A stretch of 64,000 bases of DNA from positions 85,567,324 through 85,631,323 of the forward strand of contig JBCNJP010000023.1 in NCBI GenBank assembly GCA_039602395.1, in the 5' to 3' direction. Of the stretch, positions 10,745-22,947 are shown piece after piece (position 1 is the first letter of the stretch; each line of letters begins with the position of its first letter). The notes below the pieces were generated by a model. It saw only the letters and a program-made list of their open reading frames with translations, did no database searches and was not told where the DNA came from. Both the position numbers and the translations under genes were made by a program. This DNA comes from Deinandra increscens subsp. villosa. Its lineage: Eukaryota > Streptophyta > Magnoliopsida > Asterales > Asteraceae.

Positions 10745-13700
10745 ATGGTGAGAGGAGGACAAGGCGATAGAAGAATCGGTAGACCAGTCGGTAGACCAGC
10801 GGGTTCTGGAAGGCGTGCACAACCAGATCCTGAACCCAATAATGTTGGAGGAGGAAACGTCTTTACTGAGGAGCAACGAGCCGCGATGGCTGCGGAAGTA
10901 GCAAACGCGTTCCAGGCTGCAATGCCTAACCTGATAGCTCAGCTTCAGGGAGTCGCCGGAGCGGGTGGAGCCGGTGCTGGAGAAGCTAACGGTGGAAACA
11001 ATGGTGCTGGTGCAAACGCGGGAAACGTCCATCAAGAAGGCCGAGGCTGTTCGTTCAAATCCTTCAGTGGATGCAGGCCTCCTTCGTTCGAGGGAAAGAG
11101 AGATGCTGGTTTGACCGTTCGCTGGGTCCGAGAGATGGAAGCCGTCATTGGCATTAGTGAATGCCGTGCAGATCAAGCTGTGAAATACGCAGCTCATTCC
11201 TTTGTTGGTGGAGCACTGTTTTGGTGGGACTCCGTCTTACAATCCCAAGGTGAAGCCGCCGTTGCTGCAATGCGGTGGAACGATCTGAAGACTCGAATAA
11301 TGAATAAGTTCTGTCCGAAAAACGAGCTTGAAAAGATTGAAGCCAACTTTCTGAGGTTGGAAGCCGGAAATGCTACTCATCAGGAGTTTACCACGAGGTT
11401 CGATGAAATGGCAAGGTTGGTGCCTAGGTTGGTGGCACCGGAGGAGGAAAAAGTGAAGCGATACGTGCAGGCTCTTCCTGCAGAAATACGAAAGATAGTG
11501 AAACCTCATGCTCCTAGAACTTACCAGGAGGCAATCGATCTTAGCTCTACAGTTTACGATGAAGAATACGGTGAGGGAGGAAGGCCCGGAGAGCACAAAA
11601 GAAGCTGGTCGGAGGCGAGTGGAAGTTCAAAAAGGTTCGATGGAGGTCATCGCAAGAAGCCCAAGAATGATTCTCGAGGTAGTAAGCCCAAATGCCGTAA
11701 GTGCAACAAGAATCACTTTGGAAGCTGTAAACTGGGGTCAAGCAACTGCTACAAATGCGGGAAAGAAGGCCATATGGCTATCAGCTGTCCGGAATCAAAG
11801 AAATGTTATGAATGTGGAGAGCAGGGACATATCAGGCCGAACTGTCCCAAGTTAATGAAGAAACCAGAACCAATGAAGGCGATCGAAATCCCAAAGGCTA
11901 GGGGTAGGGCGTATACGATAACTACTGCTGAGGCAAAAGTGACACCTGATGTAGTTTCAGGTACGTTCCTCGTCAATAATATGCCTGCAACTGTGCTATT
12001 TGATTCGGGTGCTAGTAAAAGCTTTGTATCACATGAATTCTGTGTATTACTTGATAGACCGACTATTAAGGCCGAGAAACCTTTCGAAGTAGAAACTGCC
12101 TCAGGAAAAAGCTTTATGATTTCTGATTTGGTAGATAATTGCCTGATAGAACTAGAAGAACATAAATTGCCTCTTAGATTATTCCCTATGACTTTAGCCG
12201 GTTTCGATGTTGTATTGGGAATGGATTGGCTCGCGGAGAACGACGCACAAATCATCTGTAATCAAAAGAAGGTCCAGATTCGAGCACCAACTGGAGACGA
12301 CATATCCGTTTACGGAGACCGCAACAGTTCTGCAGTAAAGATTATCTCCATGATCAAAGCACGAAAGTTCTTGAAACACGGGTGTGAGTCATTCTTAGCC
12401 TACGCCATTGACTCGAACGTAAAATCAAAGGAGTTGAAAGATGTGCCGGTAGTAAATCAATTTCCCGACGTATTCCCAGAAGACCTACCGGGCATTCCTC
12501 CTGAACGTGAAATCAAATTCGGAATTGACTTGGTGCCGGGAGCCAAACCCGTAGCCAAGACTCCATATCGATTAGCTCCATCTGAAATGAAGGAACTAAT
12601 GTCACAACTGCAAGAGTTGCTTGACAAAGGTTTCATAAGACCGAGTATCTCGCCTTGGGGTGCTCCGGTTCTTTTCGTGAAGAAGAAGGACGGAAGCCTG
12701 AGAATGTGCATCGACTACAGGGAGCTGAACAAACTGACAGTGAAGAACAGATATCCTCTGCCCAGAATCGACGACTTATTTGATCAGCTACAAGGAGCAA
12801 GTTGGTTCTCTAAGATTGATCTGAGGTCAGGTTATCACCAGTTGAAGGTCAAAGACGAAGACATTCCAAAGACGGCTTTTCGAACGAGATATGGTCATTA
12901 CGAATTTCTGGTAATGTCATTCGGGTTGACTAATGCACCCGCTGCATTCATGGACCTCATGAATAGGGTGTGCCGACCCATGTTGGACCGATTCGTAATC
13001 GTGTTCATTGATGACATCCTAATCTATTCCAGGAGCGAGTCTGATCACGCTATGCATCTGAAGGAAGTGTTAGAGACCTTGAGGAAGGAGAAATTGTATG
13101 CCAAATTTTCCAAATGTGCGTTTTGGCTGAGGGAAGTGCAATTCCTTGGTCACGTAATAAACGCAGATGGTGTACTCGTAGATCCTTCCAAGATAGAAAC
13201 GGTAATGAGCTGGAAACCGCCAAAAACACCCTCGGAGATTCGTAGCTTCTTGGGGCTAGCCGGTTATTACCGTAGGTTCATTCAAGACTTCTCGAAGATC
13301 GCGACGCCTCTAACCAAATTGACTAAGAAAGACGTTAAGTTTGTTTGGGGTTCGAAACAGCAGAACGCTTTTGAAGAGTTAAGAACCAGATTGACTCAGG
13401 CACCGGTATTAACTTTGCCGGATGGGCCTGATGATTTGGTAGTCTATTCCGATGCTTCATATTTGGGTTTAGGTTGTGTGCTGATGCAGCGGGGTAAAGT
13501 AATTGCCTATGCGTCACGACAACTAAAACCTCACGAGACAAACTATCCAACCCACGATTTGGAGTTGGCAGCCGTTGTGTTTGCTCTCAAAATTTGGAGG
13601 CATTACTTGTATGGAGTAAAATGCACCATCTACACTGATCATAAGAGCCTAAAGTATTTCTTCGAGCAGAAGGATCTTAATATGAGGCAGCGTAGGTGGT

Positions 13701-15268
13701 TAGAATTAATCAAAGATTACGACTGTGAGATCATGTATCATCCAGGAAAAGCAAACGTTGTTGCAGACGCTTTAAGCAGAAAGGATGAACACCCACCTCT
13801 TCGAACACTGTCGTATAGATTAATCGTTACTCCTGATTTCCTTGTCCAACTTCGTAACGAGCAGCATGAAGCCCTCAAGGAAGAGAATGTCAAGAAAGAA
13901 AGAATGGTCGGCCAGACAGCAAGCCTTGAAGAAAACGAGTACGGTGTAAAGATTCGATACGGTAGAATGTGGGTACCTCTCACTGGTGAATTTCGCACCA
14001 AGATAATGGACGAGGCACACAAATCACGTTACTCAATCCATCCAGGTTCAACGAAGATGTACCAAGACTTGAAGAAAGACTACTGGTGGCCAGGAATGAA
14101 GTTCAACGTCATGCAGTACGTCAATAAATGCTTAACCTGCGCAAAGGTTAAAGCTGAACATCAAAAACCATACGGGAAGTTACAACCTTTGGAACTTCCA
14201 GAATGGAAATGGGAACATATCACCATGGATTTCATAACCAAGCTACCAAAAACAGCTAAAGGTTATGACACCATTTGGGTGATAGTGGATAGATTAACAA
14301 AGAGTGCTCACTTCTTACCCATTCACGAGAAGCATTCTTCAGAAATGTTAGCCAAAATCTTCATTAAAGAAATCATCGCACGTCACGGAGTACCGGTGAC
14401 TATCGTCTCAGATAGAGACACTCGATTTACCTCACGTTTCTGGAAGAAATTCCATGAGAATATGGGTGCGAGATTGCACATTAGCACGGCGTATCATCCT
14501 CAGACAGACGGCCAGAGCGAAAGAACGATTCAAACTCTGGAGGATATGCTACGTGCCTGTATAATCGATTTCGGAGGAAGCTGGGATGATCACTTACCAT
14601 TAGCAGAGTTCTCCTACAACAACAGTTATCATTCGAGTATAGGTATGCCACCTTACGAGATGTTGTATGGTAGGAAATGCAGAACTCCTGTATGTTGGGG
14701 TGAAGTTGGCCAGCGAGAGATAGGAAGCAAAGAATCAGTCGAGAATATGGCTCACGATCTCGACATAATCAAAGCACGACTGAAGGCTGCACAGGATCGA
14801 CAGAAGTCCTATGCTGATAAAAGACGAAGGCCAATCGAATTCCATGTTGGAGACTATGTTCTGCTGAAAGTTTCTCCATGGAAGAACATTATCCGTTTTC
14901 GCAAAAGGGGTAAGTTAGGTCCAAGGTATGTTGGACCTTTCAAAATCTCTAAACGTGTTGGAGAAGTCGCTTATCGTTTAGATCTGCCCGAGGAGTTGTC
15001 TGGGATCCACCCAACATTCCATGTATCACACTTGAGAAAGTGTGTGGCAGACGAATCAGAAATTGTGCCGCTAGAAGAGATAGAAGTAGACGACAAACTA
15101 TCCTATATCGAACGACCAGTTGCAATCCTAGATCGTAGTGAAAGAAAGCTCAGAAACAAGGTAGTTCCTATAGTCAGGGTGCAGTGGATGCACAGGAAAG
15201 GTTCTGAGTCAACGTGGGAAAGAGAAGATGAAATGAAAGAGTCTCATCCCGAGTTATTCTCGAGTTGA
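10745..15268 (+). CDS. Chromovirus gag-pol polyprotein, intact (1507 aa)
   Basis: Uninterrupted single frame. Residues 1-120 are a Gly/Ala-rich N-terminus, then the retrotransposon gag domain (about 120-270, with the FWWDSV and [14 protein letters not shown] blocks). Two canonical CCHC knuckles, [14 protein letters not shown] and [14 protein letters not shown], follow a third variant (about 316-367). Protease has LFDSGAS (Asp at about 420). Reverse transcriptase runs from the MCIDYRELN block to FIDDIL (about 755). RNase H has VYSDAS (about 902) and ends near DALSRK (about 1008). Integrase has an HHCC finger near 1090-1135, then Asp in TMDF (about 1161), Asp in VSDRDTRF (about 1222) and Glu in GQSERT (about 1258). 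A C-terminal chromodomain-like segment (about 1445-1507) includes [17 protein letters not shown], whose aromatic/acidic pattern is typical of chromoviral integrase tails. All catalytic residues are present, so the protein is plausibly functional. Members of this clade target heterochromatin. Confidence 0.95.
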   Translation: MVRGGQGDRRIGRPVGRPAGSGRRAQPDPEPNNVGGGNVFTEEQRAAMAAEVANAFQAAMPNLIAQLQGVAGAGGAGAGEANGGNNGAGANAGNVHQEGRGCSFKSFSGCRPPSFEGKRDAGLTVRWVREMEAVIGISECRADQAVKYAAHSFVGGALFWWDSVLQSQGEAAVAAMRWNDLKTRIMNKFCPKNELEKIEANFLRLEAGNATHQEFTTRFDEMARLVPRLVAPEEEKVKRYVQALPAEIRKIVKPHAPRTYQEAIDLSSTVYDEEYGEGGRPGEHKRSWSEASGSSKRFDGGHRKKPKNDSRGSKPKCRKCNKNHFGSCKLGSSNCYKCGKEGHMAISCPESKKCYECGEQGHIRPNCPKLMKKPEPMKAIEIPKARGRAYTITTAEAKVTPDVVSGTFLVNNMPATVLFDSGASKSFVSHEFCVLLDRPTIKAEKPFEVETASGKSFMISDLVDNCLIELEEHKLPLRLFPMTLAGFDVVLGMDWLAENDAQIICNQKKVQIRAPTGDDISVYGDRNSSAVKIISMIKARKFLKHGCESFLAYAIDSNVKSKELKDVPVVNQFPDVFPEDLPGIPPEREIKFGIDLVPGAKPVAKTPYRLAPSEMKELMSQLQELLDKGFIRPSISPWGAPVLFVKKKDGSLRMCIDYRELNKLTVKNRYPLPRIDDLFDQLQGASWFSKIDLRSGYHQLKVKDEDIPKTAFRTRYGHYEFLVMSFGLTNAPAAFMDLMNRVCRPMLDRFVIVFIDDILIYSRSESDHAMHLKEVLETLRKEKLYAKFSKCAFWLREVQFLGHVINADGVLVDPSKIETVMSWKPPKTPSEIRSFLGLAGYYRRFIQDFSKIATPLTKLTKKDVKFVWGSKQQNAFEELRTRLTQAPVLTLPDGPDDLVVYSDASYLGLGCVLMQRGKVIAYASRQLKPHETNYPTHDLELAAVVFALKIWRHYLYGVKCTIYTDHKSLKYFFEQKDLNMRQRRWLELIKDYDCEIMYHPGKANVVADALSRKDEHPPLRTLSYRLIVTPDFLVQLRNEQHEALKEENVKKERMVGQTASLEENEYGVKIRYGRMWVPLTGEFRTKIMDEAHKSRYSIHPGSTKMYQDLKKDYWWPGMKFNVMQYVNKCLTCAKVKAEHQKPYGKLQPLELPEWKWEHITMDFITKLPKTAKGYDTIWVIVDRLTKSAHFLPIHEKHSSEMLAKIFIKEIIARHGVPVTIVSDRDTRFTSRFWKKFHENMGARLHISTAYHPQTDGQSERTIQTLEDMLRACIIDFGGSWDDHLPLAEFSYNNSYHSSIGMPPYEMLYGRKCRTPVCWGEVGQREIGSKESVENMAHDLDIIKARLKAAQDRQKSYADKRRRPIEFHVGDYVLLKVSPWKNIIRFRKRGKLGPRYVGPFKISKRVGEVAYRLDLPEELSGIHPTFHVSHLRKCVADESEIVPLEEIEVDDKLSYIERPVAILDRSERKLRNKVVPIVRVQWMHRKGSESTWEREDEMKESHPELFSS

Positions 15269-15294
15269 GCAAGTTTCGAGGACGAAACCCTTTT

Positions 15295-15308
15295 AAGGGG
15301 GAGAGAGT
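15295..15308 (+). other. Polypurine tract of the chromovirus
   Basis: AAGGGGGAGAGAGT directly precedes the TGTAACACCCC start of the 3' LTR and would prime plus-strand synthesis. Confidence 0.85.
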
Positions 15309-18300
15309 TGTAACACCCCGATATTTCCGTCTAGGTAATTACGTATCTTAATATGTTTACCTATGTGCTTTATTATAAATACGTGTTAGAAATGGTAAAT
15401 AATGAATAAAACACGTGTTTGTATGATAAATGGGTTTAGAAATGATGAGACATGAATGATTACGTCTCGTATACGTGTTTAAATCATGAATACATGCTTA
15501 TGTGAATAGCATAAACCATTGATAGGAAAACACGTATAGAAATGCATGTTAATAGTTAATGAAAAAGTAAAAGGGCCAAAAGTGTAATTTAAGCAAAGTT
15601 ATAAGCCATACGGATATTATACGTGTCTATAATTCTCGTAAGTGTTTTAAGACTTAAAATATAGTAAGGATATGTTCTAACATGATTCGTGGCATAAAAT
15701 GATGAATATTGCAAAGTTAGAGGGGTAGAAAGTGTAAACTATGTAAAAATATGTATATAATATATGTATATATGTATATATATATAATATACATAACCCG
15801 AACCCTCGAGAATGTTAGAATTATGTTTAATAAGGTTTTAGAAACCTAAAATGATAGCTACATCAAAAGATACAAGGGTAATAAGCCTAAAACAAAAGTT
15901 AAGGGACTAAAAGTGTAAATAATTGAAAGATATAAAACGTATATATACGTATATCATCGAGCATGTCCCGAGCCTTAGAAACTTTTATAAATGTACCCTT
16001 AAGTGTTTTATAGCATAAAATAACAGTTCGTAGAAGTTCAGGGGCTTAAAATGTAAAATAGAAGCACAGGGACTAAATCTGTCATTCTGCCAAACCTGGC
16101 TCGCATACCGCGAGGCCTGGCTCGCGTACCGCGACCCGTGACGACCAGATTCGTGACAGCAACGTTTTTTAGCGACTTGGTGACCACGTTCTTGACTAAT
16201 TGACCCCCTTACGCGTCAAATTCGAAGGTGAATCACCCTGGGACGTGTTAGTAACCTAAGGGCGCACCAAATACTATAAATAGAGCATCAGATTCGGCCA
16301 TAAACAACTCGCAAATTTCACAAAATCATCACCCAAAAACCCTAATTTGAGCCGAGATCTTCGATCAGAGAGCAATTCTCTCAAACGGTGAAAGCTTTGG
16401 ATCTGAATTTCTGCAGTCAAGCATCTTTTGGTATGATTAACAATAACCTATCTCAGTTTTTGCAAATTCAATCTCTAAGTATGATTTCTAAAACTATGCT
16501 AAAATTAGGGTTCTTGAGCTTGTTTTGTCAAAATCGGGTGATCGGGTGGGAATTAGGGTCTGAATTTTTGTAGGTAATCCTAATTTAATGTGTTTTAAGA
16601 AAGCCCTAAGTTTATTTCATAATTGGAAAAGGTTTGGTAAAGGTTTTGTTAACGGGTCAAAATTAGGGTTTTCATAACGTTACTCTGCCCAAATTGACTA
16701 AACGATGTTGAATTAAGCTTTGGTCTTTTAAAGGATATTATAAAATGTTATAATGGATAATACCCTAAGTTGGTTTGAATTAAAAATGAGTTTTGATAAT
16801 AAAACGAGAAATTCATAAAATTAGGGTTTCTAAATATGATTATTTAATATAAAATAATCCGAAGGGTATGGGGGCTTGATTTTTGGTATGATAACATGTT
16901 TTCATATAATATAAGAATATATGAAATTAAATTGGATAAATAATAAAGTATTTAAAATACCGAGTTAATCGGATATTTAGAAGTTCGTGCGGACCGGAAG
17001 GGTAGGCGCCTGTACACTGGGGTTTCTGGCATAGCGAGGGTGTCGCATAAATCCCAGCTGGGAACTGGCATCCCTCCCTGGGCGACCCCGGAGTGAGTGT
17101 CTACTTATAGGAATGCGCGTCTTCATAATTATCAATAAAAGAAGATAATATGCCTCCAGGGGCATTTTGGTCATTTTGACCCTTAAAAGTGAATAAACTT
17201 AATAATATATATTATTAAGTAAATAAAATGTTAAAGTAAACATAAGAAGTGTTTATTATATAAAACCTTGCGTTAACATCATACAATACGCAATTAGGTT
17301 AAATTGGAAGACGTAAAGGAGATTCTGACTGAATTAATTGGCTTAAGAGAATAAGGTGAGTTCTATGAGCCCACTTTTAAATGTTTTAAATGTTTTAATG
17401 TTTTCGGGCTGATATACATGCAATGATAAATATTCAACTGTTTACTTGAAAAGTATTTGAGATGCCTTTACTTGTTTTGTGTTGATACACATACGTGGAA
17501 ATGTTATAATGCTTATAACTGCTTTAAAGTTATTATTACCTGTTATTACACTTTTCGGGAAGGTTATAATAAACGGGTAATGTAAAGGATGAAACTTTTA
17601 TATAAAGCTTTGAGAAATGGAAAATGTGAATGTTTGGTCTAAGCCTATGTATGTGAATAAGTGTCGGGTAAATATGATCTTATTAGCCTTGTTGTACAAG
17701 ACCCATAACATTATATTTATGAAACGCTTATTTCCATATACGGGTGATGGACTGGTGTTGAAAAGATTATGAGTCCAAATACAAGAGTTATTTAAATGGA
17801 CTTTTGAAAAAGATGAAAAGGTTTAAAAGGTTGAAAATGTGAAAAGGTGGTTTTAATCTAAGCGGATATTGTCTAGTGAAAAGGGAAAAGGTGGTTGTAC
17901 AACTAGAAGCGGGGAATGACGGTTCCCCGGGGTAACGACGGTTACTCTATGAAAGGTTTCGGGTGGCGACGGTTGCCTGAGGAGCTAACATGGTTCCAAT
18001 AGACAATGCTTAGTAAAATGGATAAATGGTTAAATGTTTTGGTATAATTCTGTTATGTTTTATACCTGATAAATGTTTAAGGGTTATGTTTTGGTATAAT
18101 TCTGTTATGTTTTATACCTGATAAATATTTGTAAAAAAGGGGGCCGTTAGGCCCAAGCGTTGGAATAAACTTTCGAGAAAAAGGTAACGCTTTTAGAAAA
18201 ACGTAGAACTCACCAGCGAAAGCTGATCCTTTAAAATATGTATATCAGGTGACTTTAAGGATCCGAGTATAAAGGGGAAGGCTAAGGTTTGAGCAGGGTG

Positions 18301-18555
18301 AGGTGGGCAAGCTGTTCGTGTGAAGCTATAGGGCTGCTGGCATAAGTAATGTATATAGATGCATATCTAAATAATCGTTATCTTTCGTAGTTATAGATAA
18401 CCATTGTAGAAATTTTATCTTACTTGTACTTGGCATTATAAATAAATAAAAGTTTTTAATTTCCGCTGCTTTAGTTATCTCTGTTATACCTTGCGTTCAT
18501 GAGTAAATCCGACACGTGACCCCTTCTAGAGCCAAGTCTGGAAGTGGGCGTCACA
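15309..18555 (+). mobile_element. Complete 3' LTR of the chromovirus (3247 bp)
   Basis: It runs from TGTAACACCCCG to GGGCGTCACA. The 5' half, absent from the left LTR, carries a 21-bp tandem pair (16095-16113 and 16116-16134, core CTGGCTCGC.TACCGCGA) and a TATA box, with the transcript start expected just downstream. The 3' half repeats the left LTR. The small plus-strand frame at 16388-16573 has no recognised domain. Confidence 0.9.
16275..16282 (+). promoter_or_regulatory. LTR TATA box
   Basis: TATAAATA sits about 970 bases into the 3' LTR, downstream of a GC-rich stretch with the CTGGCTCGC tandem pair. It is followed about 30 bases later by a pyrimidine/A-rich start region, the expected layout for the LTR promoter. 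The left LTR of this element lacks it. Confidence 0.6.
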
Positions 18556-18862
18556 GGATTTTGAAAAGGCGTTTGACTCAGTGAACTGGAACTTCGTTGA
18601 TGCAACCATGGCCCAAATACATTTCCCTAACCGCTGGGGAATGTGGATTAGGGGATGTATTACTTCATCTAAGGCTTCGGTTATCATCAATGGTTCATCT
18701 ACAAGCGATTTCAAGCTTTCTAGAGGCCAAAGGCAAATGGACCCCCTCTCCCCCTTTTCTCTTCGTGTTAGTCATGGAAGCCCTTCGTGTGGCTTTTTCG
18801 ACGGCCCTTAATGTTAGTGCTTTCATGGAATCGCACTCTTTATCTAGATGCAATCACATCTC
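18556..18862 (+). pseudogene. LINE (non-LTR) reverse transcriptase fragment
   Basis: The frame begins DFEKAFDSVNW directly after the 3' LTR. It continues through an FPNRWGMWIRGCI block, a SSKASVIINGS block and SRGQRQMDPLSP, the plant LINE RT signature in which the usual Gly of RQGDPLSP is Met here. A frameshift in the C/T run near 18743-18758 moves the continuing FLFVLVMEALRVAF segment into another frame. Only about 100 residues remain. The catalytic YADD box is absent, so this is dead. It marks the original insertion target of the chromovirus. Confidence 0.8.
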
Positions 18863-19239
18863 TTAAGCATCGTGTATAAGTGGAGTGTGTGCTTATCGAT
18901 CATACCTTATGTAGCTAAACATAGTTATGTATTAAACACACTCCAATATATTATACTGTGTGTATTAAAAAGAATCTACAAGTTTTATATTTCATAACAC
19001 AAGAGGAATGATCAAATGCAGGGTAAAAATATAAACCTTTGTCCATGATTGTTCGTTCAACTCCAATGTAATGTTAGACCATGTTGAATTTTCGAAATTG
19101 ATACTCAGTGGACCTACACAAGAGAATTGTATTCGTCTCGGTTAGAGCATTGATAAACCAAATGACATGTTTAGCGTAACAAATATGAAGAAAAAAAATC
19201 ATTTTCAAGTGATTAAGATGTAAATTAAATAAATGTTCT
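18863..19239. other. No gene recognised
   Basis: AT-rich sequence after the LINE fragment, with stops in all frames and no structural repeats that I can see. Confidence 0.4.
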
Positions 19240-19962
19240 TCTCCATGAACACTTTGGGTGGACCTGGTCTGAAAACTGGTGAGAAGAAAAGAGGTTCTAA
19301 TAGGGCTTTCATTCTAATTATGTTCCTCCACCGAAGCATGTTAAGAAAAGAAAGTTTCTCAAGAATATGAGGAAAGATCGAAGGAGAAATAATAAGTTGG
19401 TTTTATGATGAAGATTTAATATGTTCTGCTAGAAAACATAAGTTTGGCATTCAATACTTGAAATTTCCATATGATTTTAGTTCTCTACAAATTTGAGACT
19501 TCAGGAATTAGCGAGGAAGTTTTTGGTAAACAATGGTAAAAATCAAAGAGCCAATTGGTTTGAGAGACAACTGAAGTACGAATGCAGAACTAAGTTTAAG
19601 TTTTTGAAGCCTCAAAGACCAGATTAGTTTAAGCCAAATAGAAAGATTCATCCAATTTCAGGGAAACAATTGATTATTTTGAGATGTAAAACTCCTGAAG
19701 TAATGAAGAAAGTTTCGTTGAAGCCGATGGAGCAAAATTTTACTGGTTCCTTAAAATATTTGTACTATGATGATAAACTGGTGAAGCTGTGATTGTACTG
19801 GGCGAAGATAATCGAGTGGTTCAAATCTTCGATCCTATGTGGTTGGTGAACTTATATGAGAATGACATCACGAACTTGTACTACAATCAGATTCTATTCA
19901 AGCCAGAGAACATGAAGCAAGTGTTGCGGTTCATAGAGTTATCGAAAGAAGAAGTGGAGTGA
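19240..19962 (+). pseudogene. Decayed copy of the Copia-associated accessory ORF
   Basis: Broken frames include a basic Pro-Pro-Pro-Lys-His segment (about 19320) and a LARKFLVNNGKNQRANWF segment (about 19505). The last frame, ending TGA at 19960-19962, reads EAVIVLGEDNRVVQIFDP, then WLVNLYENDI and then QILFKPEN. This end aligns by eye with the end of the accessory ORF at 23917-26523 (EVVVLCKGLRQFRFYDP, then DLLRFGERDI, then QPILGDEN). At least three stops and several frame changes are present. The similarity is at motif level, so shared family is an inference. Confidence 0.5.
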
Positions 19963-20002
19963 ATGAAACTTTTGAAGACATAGCACATGACAAGGGGAAG
20001 TC

Positions 20003-20266
20003 TGTTGATACATAGTAATTGTGTCGTGTCTGTAGGTCGTTATGTTGGGAATAGCTTGATATGATGTAACAAGTTGCTCATTCGAATGACTGTTCATTTG
20101 TATGAGTATTCGTATGTGGCTCATACGAATGACAAGTTATTCGTATGAGTAACATAAGAATAGTCATACAAATGATCAGTCATTCGTATGAACAAATTGT
20201 TGCATCATATCAAACTATCCTAGCACAACAATATACAGATACTACACAACTATGTATCATCAGACT
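20003..20266. repeat. Foldback (long imperfect inverted repeat), possibly an LTR remnant
   Basis: Arms of about 60 bases (left 20008-20072, right about 20200-20266) are imperfect reverse complements, including TTGATATGATGTAACAA against TTGTTGCATCATATCAA. The centre holds five or more copies of CATTCGTATGA or its complement. It begins TGTTGATAC shortly after a purine tract (caaggggaag, 19991-20000) that follows the decayed accessory ORF, so it may be the 3' LTR of that dead element. Confidence 0.6.
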
Positions 20267-20276
20267 ATTACATAAG

Positions 20277-20640
20277 GAATGTGATTTCTTTCATTTTTAA
20301 AGATTTTTATTCTTTAAGGGATGAGTGCTTTTTTCGATTCCTTCAAAGAATACAATGAAAAATTTTATTCAATTTGATTTTTTCTTAAAATTTATTGGAA
20401 CAACAAAAAAAATTAAGAATAAAAGTTAAAGAAAATACGAGCAAAAATATAAAAAGAAAAAGAAAATAAAAATATAAAATAAAAATATAGAAACAAAAAT
20501 AAGATAATATAAAATAAATATACAATAATAAATAAAAACAATAATAAAAATAAAATAAAAACATAAAAATTAGAATGTTAAATAAAATAATAAAAAGTTA
20601 AAACTTAAAATTTTAAAAATATAAATACAAAGCAGATATA
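20277..20640 (+). repeat. AT-rich dispersed repeat, copy A
   Basis: The first 180 bases resemble 63275-63430 (shared GTGATT.CTTTCAT.TTT, then GATTTTTATTC, then ATTCCTTCAA). They are followed in both places by a long A-rich, low-complexity stretch of 'aaataaaaat' words. Probably two copies of one non-autonomous element. The stretch 20740-20880, with ACCAAACAGGACCATGGAATGG, may be its other end. Confidence 0.5.
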
Positions 20641-20884
20641 TTAATTTTAAATTGAAATATTGATGAAATTGTATTAATTTTATTTGGATATATTGATGAA
20701 ATTGTATTTGATTATTTCCTTATACGAACTATCAAACAACGCGAAGCAATGACTTATTTCATTCTCACATAGTAACCAAACAGGACCATGGAATGGTAGT
20801 AATCTATTTCATTTCCTCGACTATTCTATTCCCTTATCCTCGTTCATTCCATTGTTCATTCCATTACCTCATATTAAATACACC

Positions 20885-21205
20885 TAGGGTTGTAAACGAA
20901 CCAAAACGAACACGAATGTGACATGTTTATGTTTGTTTGTTAACATTTTTATCGAACAATTAAATGGACATAAATTAACAAATAACTGAACAAGATTTTT
21001 GTTTGTGTCTGTTTGTTAACCAAAAAGCTCTGTTCGTGTTTGTTTGTGTTTGTTTGTTAACTTTTTACATTTCTGGTCAAACGAACCAAATGAACTGGAC
21101 GAACCAAACCAAACATAGTCACAAATGAACCAAACAAACCAAACACAATCACAAAAAAAACCAAAAGAACCAAAGGAACATATATGAATAAAACAAACAA
21201 ACACA
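20885..21205. repeat. TTTGTTAAC / GAACCAAAC-rich simple repeat region
   Basis: This stretch has many copies of TGTTTGTTAAC on one side and of GAACCAAAC on the other, so the two halves are roughly complementary. The style is that of hAT-type non-autonomous elements that start with 'gtaaacgaacc'. No protein is encoded; the reverse ORF at 21016-21204 is low complexity. Confidence 0.45.
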
Positions 21206-21327
21206 TATATGATTTCATAAAGAACAAATCATTTCATTGAAAGATCACAGGAGAAGCCAGGTGGAGATGGAGGCGGATTTGTGGCTTGTGGATGCCGGAT
21301 TCTTGTAGTCGTGCATGGAGGATTGGA

Positions 21328-21775
21328 TGTTGGAAATTATCCACATAATTGTGGCCTTAGGACCATCTCATAATAATTAATTAACTATACCAATATGACA
21401 TTAATGGTCCCCAACATTTATTTGATGGAAGTAAATGTAAATATTAATAACTTAAGGGGGTAATTATGATTTCCTATTAGATACCTATAACTAAGGAAGA
21501 TTTACAGGGATTTTGGAATCCGATCGTCATTCTCTGGGATCATCAAAAACTGACTCTCAAAATCCTCTGTGAAGAACACAACTAAAGATTCTTCCTAATC
21601 ATCCATCGATTCAAGGTATCATGACGGGAATCAACAAATGACTTCTTCATCATCAAAGATCGTTTGTCCTACTACAAGTAAGTTTTATGATTCATGTTGT
21701 ATTTTGATTATTACTTGATTGAATTGGTGTTTAGGGTTCTGGAAAATTGATTCATAATCAAGGAATTAATTAACA
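21328..21775 (+). mobile_element. Copia-type 5' LTR
   Basis: TGTTGGAAATTATCC to AATTAACA (448 bases) gives TG..CA ends and is followed two bases later by a primer-binding site. The internal region runs into the 500-N gap at 22066. No partner LTR is visible to the right, so it is truncated or its 3' end is in the gap. Confidence 0.65.
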
Positions 21776-21777
21776 TG

Positions 21778-21790
21778 TGGCATCAGAGCC
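21778..21790 (+). other. Primer-binding site, C variant
   Basis: TGGCATCAGAGCC is one base different from the usual TGGTATCAGAGCC and lies two bases from the LTR end. 21791-22065 is leader with no gene. Confidence 0.65.
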
Positions 21791-22065
21791 AAGTTAATTA
21801 CATCAATTGAATCATGAAATACGATTGTGATTTTTAGAAAAGTTGAAATCGGTTTAATTTTGATGATCAGTGAATCGCTTTTCTTTCTTACTGAAAATTA
21901 CAATCGAAAGTACGAAACAATCGAAAGTAAGAAATAATATTTAAATCAATTTATTTCTATTTATTTATATTTATTTTGATTCACAAATGATCAGACACAA
22001 TGATTGATTTTGAGAGAATCACATGTGCATACATTTTCAAATATTCAAAAAAAAATGTTTGCGAT

Positions 22066-22565
22066 NNNNNNNNNNNNNNNNNNNNNNNNNNNNNNNNNNN
22101 NNNNNNNNNNNNNNNNNNNNNNNNNNNNNNNNNNNNNNNNNNNNNNNNNNNNNNNNNNNNNNNNNNNNNNNNNNNNNNNNNNNNNNNNNNNNNNNNNNNN
22201 NNNNNNNNNNNNNNNNNNNNNNNNNNNNNNNNNNNNNNNNNNNNNNNNNNNNNNNNNNNNNNNNNNNNNNNNNNNNNNNNNNNNNNNNNNNNNNNNNNNN
22301 NNNNNNNNNNNNNNNNNNNNNNNNNNNNNNNNNNNNNNNNNNNNNNNNNNNNNNNNNNNNNNNNNNNNNNNNNNNNNNNNNNNNNNNNNNNNNNNNNNNN
22401 NNNNNNNNNNNNNNNNNNNNNNNNNNNNNNNNNNNNNNNNNNNNNNNNNNNNNNNNNNNNNNNNNNNNNNNNNNNNNNNNNNNNNNNNNNNNNNNNNNNN
22501 NNNNNNNNNNNNNNNNNNNNNNNNNNNNNNNNNNNNNNNNNNNNNNNNNNNNNNNNNNNNNNNNN
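22066..22565. other. Assembly gap (500 N)
   Basis: Fixed-size N run interrupting the Copia element that begins at 21328. Confidence 0.95.
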
Positions 22566-22947
22566 ATGGAATGGAACAATTTTCCTCTCCCTCATTGTGT
22601 AAATACATATGATAGAAAAATATCTGGTTAACTTTTGATATGTCTCACAACACATTGATATCTTAAGTCTTTAAAGAGATGCCATCTAAAAGTTCAGATG
22701 TATGATTTATTCATCTTCATTAATTTCTTAACAGTAGGATGTTCAGTTAGATGATGTTTAGTGGATGTTATGAAAACTCACTTAAATTTGGGTAGTTTGT
22801 TGTGCACAGTTAGCTGAGCGTGTTGATGTCAACGACAAGCGTGTCATGAATTTCGATGAATATCATGCTTTATATTATGCTTATTTTGGTAATTTTTTAT
22901 GAATTGTGCTATTGGTTGACATATTATAATATTTTGGTTCTTAAAAA
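22566..22947. other. No gene recognised
   Basis: AT-rich sequence right of the gap with no domain in any frame; it may be the tail of the Copia element. Confidence 0.35.

Larger units (their letters stand above)
8456..18555 (+). mobile_element. Tekay-like chromovirus (Ty3/Gypsy), 5'-truncated, coding-intact
   Basis: The element has a truncated 5' LTR (8456-10276), primer-binding site, a single intact gag-pol frame, polypurine tract and a complete 3' LTR (15309-18555). The left LTR lacks the first 1.39 kb that the right LTR has. Over the shared 1.8 kb the LTRs are nearly identical apart from small indels, for example about 26 bases present at 17487-17512 but absent at the matching point near 9243. 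Flanks do not match: Copia on the left, LINE reverse transcriptase on the right. The original left flank and its target-site duplication are therefore lost. Confidence 0.85.

Noticed and set aside
10676..11197. Antisense ORFs inside the chromovirus gag-pol (for example 10676-11197, 11806-12255)
   Set aside because: They are shadows of the sense frame with no domain, start context or codon pattern of their own.
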